Shown in pieces: positions 53,012-61,603 of a stretch of 64,000 bases of DNA. The notes under the pieces are model-generated. The model did not search any database and had not been told where the DNA came from. It saw nothing but the letters and a program-made list of their open reading frames with translations. The stretch is from assembly GCA_029948255.1 (NCBI GenBank), contig JALIZF010001785.1, positions 682,001 through 746,000 on the forward strand. The letters run 5' to 3'. The DNA is from Telmatactis stephensoni. Taxonomy: Eukaryota; Cnidaria; Anthozoa; Actiniaria; Isophelliidae. The position numbers and the translations under genes were made by a program. Every line of letters starts with the position of its first letter. The first letter of the stretch is position 1.

Positions 53012-54300
53012 GTACAGTATAAATACCTGTGTTTTAACTTGAATTCAATACCCAGGAAAGTTTTACTTGTTTAATATGTGACAGTCAGTCCCGTCACAGA
53101 TCTGATCAAACTAAATAACTAGATATGCTGACTACGATATACTATTAAAAACTATTTGATAGGTTCACTTTTTTTAGACTTAAGTGCAACACTAAGTATG
53201 CAGTTGTTTCTTGTTGCATTCATTAGATTTCCGATGAGTTTTCTAGCATTTAATACAGGATTTAGTAGCTTTAGATCTTCAGTTTGATATTTTTTACTTG
53301 ATATTCTTCATTTAAAGTTGTCCAAGTTAAAGAAAGAAAAGAAGAGAAGAGACAGGATTAATGGAAGTCTAAAAGAGCTGGGAAATCTTCTTAAGGAGGC
53401 TCGCAATTTGAATGTAAGTCAGAGCCAGTCAGCAAAGTGCCTTAATTTTATTCTAAAACACTGAGTCGTTTTACTGGCTGCAAACAATCTCCGGGCAAAA
53501 AGTTACTCACAATTAACTCTGTTCTAGATGATAAAGTTTTAAAATTCATTTAGAGGTTTATACAAAGAAACTTTTAATATGAATAACCGATTTTTTAATT
53601 CCAATTGATGATAAATATTTTTAGCATCGCCCCCAACTCCCTCCCCTTAAGCACAACCGAACTGGAACCAAAAACAACGCCGATCAAAAACTATTCAAGC
53701 ATAACTGGATCATTCGTGGTTTAATTATCAATAAACAAAGACAAATCCTAAAACAAACTACAACTGATTCTCTTCCTTTTTCGTCAGGATTTTCAGTGTG
53801 GAAGCATGGAGAAAGCGGAAATTCTCGAGGCTGCCGTGGAATACTTGAAAGAAAGCCGCGGAGCAACAACCCAAGTTTCAAGCGTCAGAAATCTAGGCTA
53901 CTTCGCATGTGCAAATGAAATTCTTCGATACCTAGCAACGGACAGACGAATTGACAACTCGGCATGCAAAGGATTACGTAATTTTCTTAAAGATCGTTGT
54001 ACGAAGGAACTGCCAAATCGGCAACCTCCAGATGTTCGTGATTCATCAATTGAGACAAATACATGGAGTGGTACATATACTTTGCCTCGTGAGACCTCTG
54101 CTGCTTCGGCCCCCCCATTTATTGAAATGACCAGCAACCCTTTCACAATGAATGACATACTCTCAGTACCCCCTCAAGTACCCTCCCTTGAAAGCAATGG
54201 AATTGTATCATATATGCCATTCAAGGTATTCATACCATTTCCTAGTACCCGTCTAGTACCTGGTATAGCCAACTCAATCCAGGCACTCCCTCTTCATTGA
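52970..54300 (+). CDS. HES: HES/HEY-like bHLH-Orange transcription factor, 3 exons
   Basis: Exons 52970-53011, 53318-53413 and 53788-54300 join in phase (0, 0) with GT-AG introns to give 216 aa. The basic region and helix 1 read KLKKEKKRRDRINGSLKELG, with the conserved Glu-Lys-x-Arg-Arg and RIN of E(spl)-type factors. Helix 2 is MEKAEILEAAVEYLKE. An Orange-like region follows: FACANEILRYLATDRRIDNS. The C-terminus ends SIQALPLH, with no WRPW Groucho-binding motif. The family acts as nuclear DNA-binding repressors downstream of Notch; this member's targets are unknown. A basic-region proline, typical of classical HES, is absent. Assignment between HES and HEY is not settled. Confidence 0.92.
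53318..53413 (+). CDS. HES: HES-like exon 2: basic region and helix 1
   Basis: Encodes KKEKKRRDRINGSLKELGNL LKEARNLN; phase 0 at both ends; donor GTAAGT. Confidence 0.95.
53788..54300 (+). CDS. HES: HES-like exon 3: helix 2, Orange region, C-terminus
   Basis: Starts DFQCGSMEKAEILEAAVEYL after ttcgtcag; stop TGA at 54298-54300. Confidence 0.95.
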   Translation, partial: DFQCGSMEKAEILEAAVEYLKESRGATTQVSSVRNLGYFACANEILRYLATDRRIDNSACKGLRNFLKDRCTKELPNRQPPDVRDSSIETNTWSGTYTLPRETSAASAPPFIEMTSNPFTMNDILSVPPQVPSLESNGIVSYMPFKVFIPFPSTRLVPGIANSIQALPLH

Positions 54301-54790
54301 TAGCTATGCAACAAGCTTATATTGTAGTCATATGGAAAAGAAAATCTCATTCAGTGATTTTATTTCACCCTTGAAAAATTAGTACACATAATAGTTAGTA
54401 GTAGACTCTAAACCAATTTTTGTGTTCCTTAGCTTCTAGTACAAAGTTACTAGTACAAGAAACCTGTGAGAAAAAGATGACTCTTTACTTTGTACTAGTA
54501 GCTAAGGAACACAAAAATTGGTTTAGAGTCTACTACTATTATGTGTACTAATTTTTCAAAATAAAATCACTCTACACTAATAGTGTACACTAGGAGAGAA
54601 TCACAACCTGTAATGATGTGATATGGTACTGTTTATTATTTAATACTTGTAAATTTTTCCTTGCTTATCAATAGAGTTTTAATAAAAATTGTACACACAG
54701 ACAGCATTTTGTATATGTTAAGAATCCAATTCCAAGAGCCTGTAATACCAGGTTCTTCGTTTCTCAATAAATAATAATACAAATTGTATT
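54301..54790 (+). other. HES-like 3' UTR with polyadenylation signals
   Basis: AATAAA-type signals occur at about 54561, 54680 and 54767. The fold-back at 54371-54559 lies upstream of all of them, so it would be transcribed. Confidence 0.55.
54371..54559. mobile_element. 189-bp fold-back in the HES-like 3' UTR
   Basis: Arms of about 70 bp run ttgaaaaattagtacacata ... ctctaaaccaatttttgtgt and mirrored; the loop is about 45 bp with aaagatgactcttta. In RNA it would form a long double-stranded hairpin. Confidence 0.93.
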
Positions 54791-55529
54791 GTGGATGTTA
54801 GTCCTTCAACAGTCCTAAACTTATCCATAACTTCGATGAACCTAATTTTCTACAGTCAAACCCTTCATAAGCAGACGCTTTTGGGACCAAGAGTAGTCCA
54901 GTTCCAAAACATGCTTCACTTACCACATGCAAAGGAGTGAGAACAAGGTTTAAGTACTAAAACTTTTGTCTTGTTACAAATGACTAAGCATTATAAATGT
55001 AGCCTTGTCTTGATTTCTTTGTATATGGGAAGTCTAGTATATATCAGAAGTCAAGTAATAATATTTATGTCTGCTTAAAGGAGTTTGTCCATCAATGGAG
55101 CTTCAGCTGTACTGGGTACATCAAGTCATATGCAATATTGACTACCAATGATTTACTAAAATCAATCTACCTTTAGAACTCAATAACCTAAAAAGATTCA
55201 GAACTCAAACTGGACCATTTGATTTTGAAACCTTCAACTAAAGGCATCTATGTAAAAATAGAGTATAAAGCGACCTTTGATCAACTTCTGAAATCTCCTT
55301 TGGAATCAATAGAAATTAAAAGAGAATTCCAATTTTGATCAGACATCACTCACTCGTGATGCATTAGGCCTTCCATGCAATGTCTATTACAAAGAAAGAT
55401 TTCATAGGAATAAAACTAATTGGTCGAAAAGTCACTGAGTCAATTATTGGTCCTATGATAGTTGATGTCCCAATTCAGTGACAAAAGGTCATGCATTTTT
55501 CAAAATCTTGGATGACATGAAATCTAATG
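54791..55529. other. Convergent intergenic gap between HES-like and MRPL27
   Basis: AT-rich; no gene seen. It should contain the MRPL27 3' UTR. Confidence 0.5.
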
Positions 55530-55754
55530 TCATGAATGAGAAGTTCCAAGCTCTTGAGATGAATCTGTCTGTGGCTCTTGTACAAGAACAAGTTCAGGAC
55601 TTTTCTGTTTCTCATTTTCTACATGTACAAACTTTCTTTCATGAATTGGTCCCTTGCGTCCAAGTCCCCATGGATAAGGCTCTAAGAGTTCTCTTTTATA
55701 TCTAACTATTCCTTCACTGAGAGCATATAATGTATGATCACGACCTACACCAAC
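55530..55754 (-). CDS. MRPL27: MRPL27 exon 4
   Basis: Encodes VGVGRDHTLYALSEGIVRYK to the stop TGA after SQELGTSHS. Confidence 0.96.
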   Translation of the reverse strand, partial: VGVGRDHTLYALSEGIVRYKRELLEPYPWGLGRKGPIHERKFVHVENEKQKSPELVLVQEPQTDSSQELGTSHS

Positions 55755-57176
55755 CTGAAAACAAGAATTAATGCAAGAGAATATAATAATGAGTAGAGAA
55801 ACAAATTGGCTTTAAGGTCTACATAAAGCTTTGCCCCTTGAGTAATATTCCAGTTAATAAACAGTGTACCCTCTATACCATCTTTTCTTGGGTATTTTGG
55901 ATGGATGGATGGACAAATGGAAGGATGGATGGATGGACAAAACTGAGAAGCTCCCTTAAACAGTCTAATTTTGTACAGTGGACAGTGAATAAACCTAATC
56001 CACATATCACACTGTTTCCCAATTCATGCATGACATTCATTTTCTTCTGTTTTACTCTTCCAAAAAAATGTGTGAATAATGCAAGGGAATAATGCTGATA
56101 ATCTGATGAGTTTCAAAACAAAAGCACTGAATATTGGGAAAGCACTGTCACATGATGAATTAGGTCCATTATTACTAGAATGTATATGTACATGGATTGA
56201 TCCGCGGTAATGGAACTAGAAATATTGAAAGATCATCACGGATATGTAAGCAATTTAGGCAATTGCTTTTTAGAAAAGCCCGAAAAAAATTTGGGGCTTC
56301 AACGGGATTCGAACCCATGACCTTTGCGATACCGGTGCAATGCTCTGCCAACTGAGCTATGAAGCCACATATGTTGGGAGCAGGCCATTTTGTTGGGTTC
56401 ATAGTAATACCACATAGGAATGTAAATGTATATGTACATGGATTGATCCGCGGTAATGGAACTAGAAATATTGAAAGATCATCACGGATATGTAAGCAAT
56501 TTAGGCAATTGCTTTTTAGAAAAGCCCGAAAAAAATTTGGGGCTTCAACGGGATTCGAACCCATATATTCTATTACTAGAATGTTTGGATGAAGAGTATG
56601 ATGGCACAAGATTACATGTAACAATCGGAGCTCACAAGGGTGTTGTTATAATAAAGGGGATCTCATCCATAGCTGCATTTGAATATTTCTTTCTCATAAA
56701 ATACTTGACAATACTCACACTAACACCAGGGTGAAATTTGTAGCCTCTTTGTCGTACCAGTATCGTACCTGGAATAACTCGTTCACCTTCAAATACACAG
56801 CAAAATATCAACCAGAATCCAACTTTTCTTCGCAAGATTAACCGAACTTAAAACTAACCTTCTCTTCTCTTGACTCCCAAATGTTTCCCTTTTTTATTCT
56901 TGCCTTGATTTTTGGTACTTCCTGCAGCCTTTTTGCTGGCGTTTCTCATAGAACACACTAGAGGGAGCACTGGTTTGCACAGGGTAGAAAATAGTTTAGT
57001 TTCATATAAATAAGTTTGTAAAAACGAAGCAAGCGATCGAAGCTTACAGATGTTAGCATCAAACAATGAACTTGTTATATTTTAAAGATTTAAGGCTATA
57101 GTTGTGCAACTTACGTCTCTGAGGTAGATTTATCCGTTCCGTCTGCCTGTACAACAACTGCAGACATGCCGCCATA
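55530..57176 (-). CDS. MRPL27: Mitochondrial ribosomal protein bL27m (MRPL27), 4 exons
   Basis: Exons 57176-57116, 56957-56859, 56786-56719 and 55754-55530 join in phase to 150 aa, close to the 148 aa of the human protein. The start is the ATG that gives MAACLQLLYRQTERINLPQR, an Arg-containing, acid-free presumed mitochondrial presequence. It runs into RNASKKAAGSTKNQG, the typical L27 start with ASKK-GGS-KN. Then REGERVIPGTILVRQRGYKF HPG and VGVGRDHTLYALSEGIVRYK follow, the two most conserved L27 blocks. The protein is part of the large mitoribosomal subunit near the peptidyl-transferase centre. A second ATG in another frame (MPSIQYGGMSAV) was rejected because it does not join exon 2. SINE copies lie in intron 3. 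It shares its upstream region with the canopy gene. Confidence 0.95.
55895..55940. repeat. (GGAT)n microsatellite in MRPL27 intron 3
   Basis: Imperfect ggat/ggac tetramers over about 45 bp. Confidence 0.9.
56170..56583 (-). mobile_element. Tandem SINE copies with a tRNA-like head
   Basis: A unit of about 138 bp (from tgtatatgtacatggattga to gggattcgaacccat) occurs at 56179-56319 and again at 56429-56564. The first copy continues into a full tRNA-like head; the second stops within it. The 13-mer attactagaatgt is found at both ends of the block (56170-56182 and 56571-56583), as if one target-site duplication enclosed both copies. Confidence 0.85.
56295..56366 (-). ncRNA. tRNA-like head of the SINE (not a functional tRNA)
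   Basis: On the minus strand ggcttcatagctcagttggc ... gggttcgaatccc ... tgaagcc forms a perfect 7-bp acceptor stem, good D and T arms and both promoter boxes. The anticodon loop CCGGTAT would read GGT, has C instead of the universal U at position 33, and the anticodon stem has an A-C mismatch. A functional tRNA is unlikely. Confidence 0.7.
56719..56786 (-). CDS. MRPL27: MRPL27 exon 3
   Basis: Encodes GERVIPGTILVRQRGYKFHP GVS; donor GTGAGT (minus). Confidence 0.96.
56859..56957 (-). CDS. MRPL27: MRPL27 exon 2
   Basis: Encodes CSMRNASKKAAGSTKNQGKN KKGKHLGVKRRE; phase 1 at both ends. Confidence 0.95.
57116..57176 (-). CDS. MRPL27: MRPL27 exon 1
   Basis: Encodes MAACLQLLYRQTERINLPQR, donor C|GTAAGT (minus), phase 1. 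Confidence 0.88.
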
Positions 57177-57537
57177 TTGGATCGAAGGCATGAGAGGGAC
57201 TAGAGACTAAACTGAATCCGCGATACTAAAAGGTCAGCTGAATAATTTATTCTTCATATTATCGATAAAATGAAATGCTAAAAAAAGCTAGAGAATTAGA
57301 TTGTTTCTGAGTTATAAAAAAGTTGTGTTGTGATTTACTTTAATATCAGTTTTAGATTTTTAAAATAGTCACTCCTTATATGGTTAAGAACTTACAAGGA
57401 ACGCCTGACGTTTTCTACTGTTTCCCTTGTTCTTGCCATCTGCAAACCTTCTACAGCTGCCGGCATTAATTTGCAATGCTATTTTACAGCAAAAAGCACT
57501 TCAAAGTGTTCATTTGGTTGTTCGTGCTGTTGAAACG
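57177..57537. promoter_or_regulatory. Shared upstream region of MRPL27 and the canopy gene
   Basis: The two start codons are about 360 bp apart and divergent. The region is AT-rich on the right and has no TATA box placed convincingly. A bidirectional promoter is an inference from the spacing. Confidence 0.5.
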
Positions 57538-57637
57538 ATGACTAAGGCTTTGTTATTCGCAAGTTTTTCTTTGGTTGTCTATATCGCCAATGCTTACGTT
57601 GATGAACTGGAGGAAAACCTTCCAACAAAATGTCATG
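57538..57637 (+). CDS. CNPY3/4-like: Canopy exon 1: signal peptide
   Basis: MTKALLFASFSLVVYIANAY and ENLPTKCH; donor G|GTTAGT, phase 1. An in-frame ATG at 57427 would bury the signal peptide, so 57538 is preferred. Confidence 0.88.
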
Positions 57638-60444
57638 GTTAGTTAACTTTAGGTACTTGAATTGAGGTTTTGAGATGCTGACATTTCAAAACGTTAAGTC
57701 CATCCCAAAAGCTCTAATTTATTCTGTTTGGCAAGACTTTCGAAAGAAAAGATTTCAACTAGGTCATATTTTTTACTAATACTGACGTTAGTTTTCATTC
57801 AGTTTTTTACTTATTTTGTATGCCATATTTTGTACATACTGTGATTTAAATTAAGGTAGAGAGTTGCATTTCAAAGAGAAATACTGTCCGGCATGGTATT
57901 CAGTTAATTTTAGCAGCATGGTCTGCCAAGAAAGGCAGCCCTAGAGTATCCCCAAGAAAAACTAGTTGTTTAATGCAAAACTTTCATCTGAATTTGCATA
58001 CAGTGTGTAAACACATGACTAGAGAATTATCTGAAGAACTTGGGAGGTCTGATAAATCAAATGACGTGCTTTACATGGGTCAGCTTTTTCAAAAAGAGCC
58101 AAAAAGGATTCCATATAGGCAGTCGTAAGTATTCTTTGTATGATCTGCCTTTGTCCATTCTCACAGAAAGTTAGGATTTTATTGTCCTTCATTTCATTTC
58201 ATTTCATTTTTTACTTTGTTTAGACTATATCTTGCTTTTGTATTTATTCATCCATCCATCCATGATTCATTCATTCACTCATTTATTTTATTACATAATT
58301 TATATATACACAAACTTTAGTGTTGTATTTCTATTTTGAAATAATAGAAATAATTTATATTAAATTCCTTCATTCATTTGACTAGTAAGTCATTCATCAT
58401 TCCTTACTTCACTCATTCTTTCCTTTATATTTGTTTATTAATTTGTTGGTTTATTTATTTGTTTATTTCAGAGAATTGAGATTAACAGAAGCACTAGAAA
58501 ATGCTTGCTCAAATGTGTTAGATTATAAAGTTCACAAGGACAAGCCTTTGTCTTCAAGATATGAGAAGGGTATTAGACCTTTTTGCTTAATACTTGTCTA
58601 TTTTTTATTTGTGTGCATAAGCAATAGGCAACAATAAAGTTTGGGCAGAATGTGAATTTCTTTTGTTGAAGTAAAGAAACTCAAAACCATATCAATCTTT
58701 TCTTCATTGGCAGGTTAAATTTTATGTAACTTAGGATGAATCTTTATCAGATATAAAGATACTCGTCATGGTTATAATTTCCATTGTGTTATCCTTATGA
58801 ATTATTAATGAGGTTTTTAATGATCTGTTATTTGATGCAATGCTATAACTTCTTATTTTCATTTAATCCAAACAGCTGAAAGTACAACTTTCAAAACTTT
58901 AAAAGGTCTAAAGGAAAGAGGAGTTAAAGTTGATCTTGGCTTTCCAGATCAGATGTGGGATACACCTGATGCTGAAGTCACAAGACTAAAATCAAGGGTT
59001 TGTAAAAATAATGTATTGTTTATGACAGAATACAATTAGCTTTGATGTGAAATAATATTGTAGTTATATTCTTGTTAACTTCAAAAGAGTTCAAAACCAG
59101 TGGAGTTTTTCATTATTTTATTCTTATTTTAGGTTTCAACTTGTGATTTGCATCATTCTACATTTATTCTATTGTTTCATTATTTTTCTTAACATTTTTT
59201 CTCAATGTTCCCAATTTCTGTGTTATCCCTTTCCTTCCCTTCTAATTCATTTTATTATTAATATATTTTTCTTTAGTGTGAACAGATGGTTGAACATTAT
59301 GAGGATGAGATTAGTAATTGGTACTGGAAAATGCCTGAGACTAATTTAACTGCAATGGCTTTGTGTTGAGAGAGTCTTAAAACCTGGTGAAGATGGTTAG
59401 TTCAGCTCAGCTGTTATAAAATCATTGCATTTTGAGGTCCTAGATTTTCAAATAATTACAAATCTCCACTAACATAAACCCTTTCTACAATGGCTAGCTG
59501 CACTTTTGGCTCCTGCCAACTAGCCTGTGTACAGGCGTTACCCACCCCTCCCCCCTGTGGCAAAAGACTTCCCTGCAGGAGGAGAGGGTGGATAAAGGCT
59601 TTACATAGGCTACGCACTAAAAACGGCCACATAATCTGTCCCCAGGGTACCCCTCTGGAGAGGTTGGACCGTATCAGATTGTTTGGTCCCTGGTGCCTTG
59701 TTTGGTATCATTGTCTGTTTCTCTTTTGCTTCAGATTGTTTAAACGAAACGGAGAACGCTAAAAGTAATGATATAAACAAAAATGAAGAGAAACCTTCAA
59801 AAACAAAGAAAAATGAGGGCAAAAAAGGAAAAGAATGTAGACCAAACATTGAGCAAGAAAAAACATAAGCAGGAAAATAAAAAAGCCGCAAAAGTAAAGG
59901 ATCAAACAGAAGAAGAAAGAGACAAGGAAAAAATCAAAGATTAATCCGACAGCAATCCGAAGAACAATCACGTCCTCAAACTTTTGACGAGTCTTCCCGA
60001 CAAAGTGACGAACATTCAAAAGTTATGAGCGAAACCAAGCGCCAAGAACTTCGTGAACGCCTTCTTGCTATAAATGATCCCGACAGGCTACGAAGAGAAA
60101 TTCGTAAAATCCGAACCAAGGAATTAAGTGAGGATGAATATGCCCTCGAGGATCCATGGGATAGTAGGCATGATAGAGAAAACCCTGAGGAATTGCAAAG
60201 AGCCATGCAAAGGAAAGTAAGGAATGCACAATTTGAATCCTTGGAGGACTTTCAAAGGGAAATCGAAAAGAAGGTTTCTGAATTGGAAAGGAAAATTAAT
60301 GTGATTGAAAGTATTGTCATTCGCGATGTATTGCACCGCTACAGAGAGGATGTAAAACAAATTCGGGATAAGAAAGAACTGCAAAAACGATTAGACGATT
60401 TGAATGCTTTTACTTTGATTCTCAAGGACGATATTAGTGCATGA
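57538..60444 (+). CDS. CNPY3/4-like: Canopy-family (CNPY3/4-like) ER protein with coiled-coil extension, 6 exons
   Basis: Exons 57538-57637, 58004-58124, 58472-58569, 58876-58997, 59277-59395 and 59735-60444. A signal peptide MTKALLFASFSLVVYIANA precedes ENLPTKCHVCKHMTRELSEE, with the CxxC start of the canopy/saposin-like fold. ELRLTEALENACSNVLDYKV and GVKVDLGFPDQMWD continue the fold. In exon 5 the frame ends TAMALC-TGA (59367-59369), but one base later it reads LCVERVLKPGED, matching LC--HVL in the family, so one extra base is likely. Exon 6 begins DCLNETENAKSND and has a basic, Lys-rich tail as in CNPY3, then a long predicted coiled coil (MSETKRQELRERLLAINDPD to LKDDISA) not known to me in canopy proteins. 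The A-rich part needs a second shift to connect. No KDEL-type end is seen. In vertebrates CNPY3 is a chaperone for Toll-like receptors; the role here is inferred. Confidence 0.9.
58004..58124 (+). CDS. CNPY3/4-like: Canopy exon 2
   Basis: VCKHMTRELSEELGRSDKSN DVLYMGQLFQKEPKRIPYRQ; phase 1 in, phase 2 out, donor GTAAGT. Confidence 0.93.
58472..58569 (+). CDS. CNPY3/4-like: Canopy exon 3
   Basis: ELRLTEALENACSNVLDYKV HKDKPLSSRYEK; phase 1 out. Confidence 0.94.
58876..58997 (+). CDS. CNPY3/4-like: Canopy exon 4
   Basis: ESTTFKTLKGLKERGVKVDL GFPDQMWDTPDAEVTRLKSR; phase 0 out with a GTTTGT donor. Confidence 0.94.
59277..59395 (+). CDS. CNPY3/4-like: Canopy exon 5, one-base frame break
   Basis: CEQMVEHYEDEISNWYWKMP ETNLTA, then a premature TGA unless one base near 59355 is dropped; the shifted frame LCVERVLKPGED joins exon 6 in phase. 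Confidence 0.85.
59735..60444 (+). CDS. CNPY3/4-like: Canopy exon 6: basic tail and coiled coil
   Basis: Starts DCLNETENAKSND; the same frame has stops at 59866-59868 and shortly after, bridged by a second frame (LSKKKHKQENKKAAKVKDQT) across A-runs; it reopens near 59880 and stays open to TGA at 60442-60444. The last 139 codons are strongly helical with heptad-like spacing (ESLEDFQREIEKKVSELERK). Confidence 0.7.
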
Positions 60445-60721
60445 TGAGTTATGATAAAGCGCGTAAGCTCTATATGGATTTTATTCAAAAATGCGCGCGA
60501 AAATGAAGTTGCGGTTGATCATCCAACGTTGCATTCATTTGTGTTAATGGTATACTGCTATTAAAATGATACTTTAGTTTATGTAGCAGATGCTTATCAA
60601 TATTGTAATCAAGCAATTTATACATATCTTTGTACAGAAACCTCTTTTGTCCGCAAATATAGGCACGTGACAACGTTGCCTCAGCCCCTTTGCAGATATT
60701 CTATAATGGATTTAATCCATT
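60445..60721. other. Probable canopy 3' UTR and intergenic
   Basis: No gene seen. Confidence 0.4.
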
Positions 60722-60888
60722 GCGTGACAATGTTTTCCCAATTCAGCGTGACAAACCACTAGAGGAATGATCTACTTTTGTTTTGAAACTAGTCGGATTA
60801 TCGTCCGGCGTTATCCCTTTAGGATACTTATGAATTTTTTGAAAAGTTAAAACAACTTGTCACGCTGAATTGGGAAAACGTGACGTGT
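60722..60888. mobile_element. 167-bp TIR element
   Basis: gcgtgacaatgttttcccaa and attgggaaaacgtgacg are inverted, with ttcagcgtgaca / tgtcacgctgaa continuing the arms. Confidence 0.85.
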
Positions 60889-61454
60889 GGATTAGGCCTA
60901 TTCACTGGACATAGGCAGCGTGGAAAACGTACTGCGCATGCGCGTCATAAAATGCCTTCCCAATGACAACATTTGGCAGTGAAACAACTTTGCCGGAGAA
61001 ACTCAAGCCACAGAAACCAAACTCGTTCCCAAAAAAACTGAGGTTAAGGACTTTGTAGTATATTCTTTTGCCTGCCTTTTTCACTAAGTACTTTCCTGTT
61101 TTGACGCATACTCAAAATTAAGTTCAAAGTTATGGGAAAACCAGGAAAACCTAAAGAAAAATATTCTAAAAAAATATTGCTTGGGATTCCTGTCATCAAG
61201 ACGTGGAAGCCGTAAGCCCGCGGAATCTCGCGCATGCTCAGTTGTGTTGCCGCGATGTCCTATCAAAGAAGCGTACTTGGTCAGGGTGTTCAGTTGTTCT
61301 GTAAGTACATGCATCTGATTGACAACTGGCCCACGCATGTGCACACCTTGCAACGAGACTTACCCTGACCTCTTGTTTTTAAAGAGACAACTGTATTCGC
61401 TAGCGTTGTTTTTGTTCTCCATTAATTAGCGGTTGTCAGTCTGATTATTTGTTA
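60889..61454. other. Intergenic between the canopy and YxN-protein genes
   Basis: No gene recognised. Confidence 0.45.
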
Positions 61455-61456
61455 TA

Positions 61457-61603
61457 GAGCGATAGCACTAAAACCGTGAAACAAGTACTAACTAAAAAGT
61501 ACAAATAGTGCTAATGAAACAATAGAAAACAAAGGGTTATGCTACTATTTGTCTCTATTTAGTTGCTAAGGCTAGTTATTTCACGGTTTTAGTGTTATCG
61601 CTC
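61457..61603. mobile_element. 147-bp Tc1/mariner-type MITE at a stop codon
   Basis: TIRs GAGCGATAGCACTAAAACCG and the mirror, flanked by TA on each side (61455-61456 and 61604-61605), as in TA-targeting elements. The right TA plus the first TIR base forms the TAG stop of the YxN-protein frame on the minus strand. Confidence 0.92.

Noticed and set aside
56295..56366. Functional tRNA gene (Thr-like anticodon GGT)
   Set aside because: C at position 33, an anticodon-stem mismatch, an anticodon not normally used in eukaryotes and a duplicated body indicate a SINE head.
56175..56624. 149-aa minus-strand frame with an internal repeat
   Set aside because: The repeat is the duplicated SINE.
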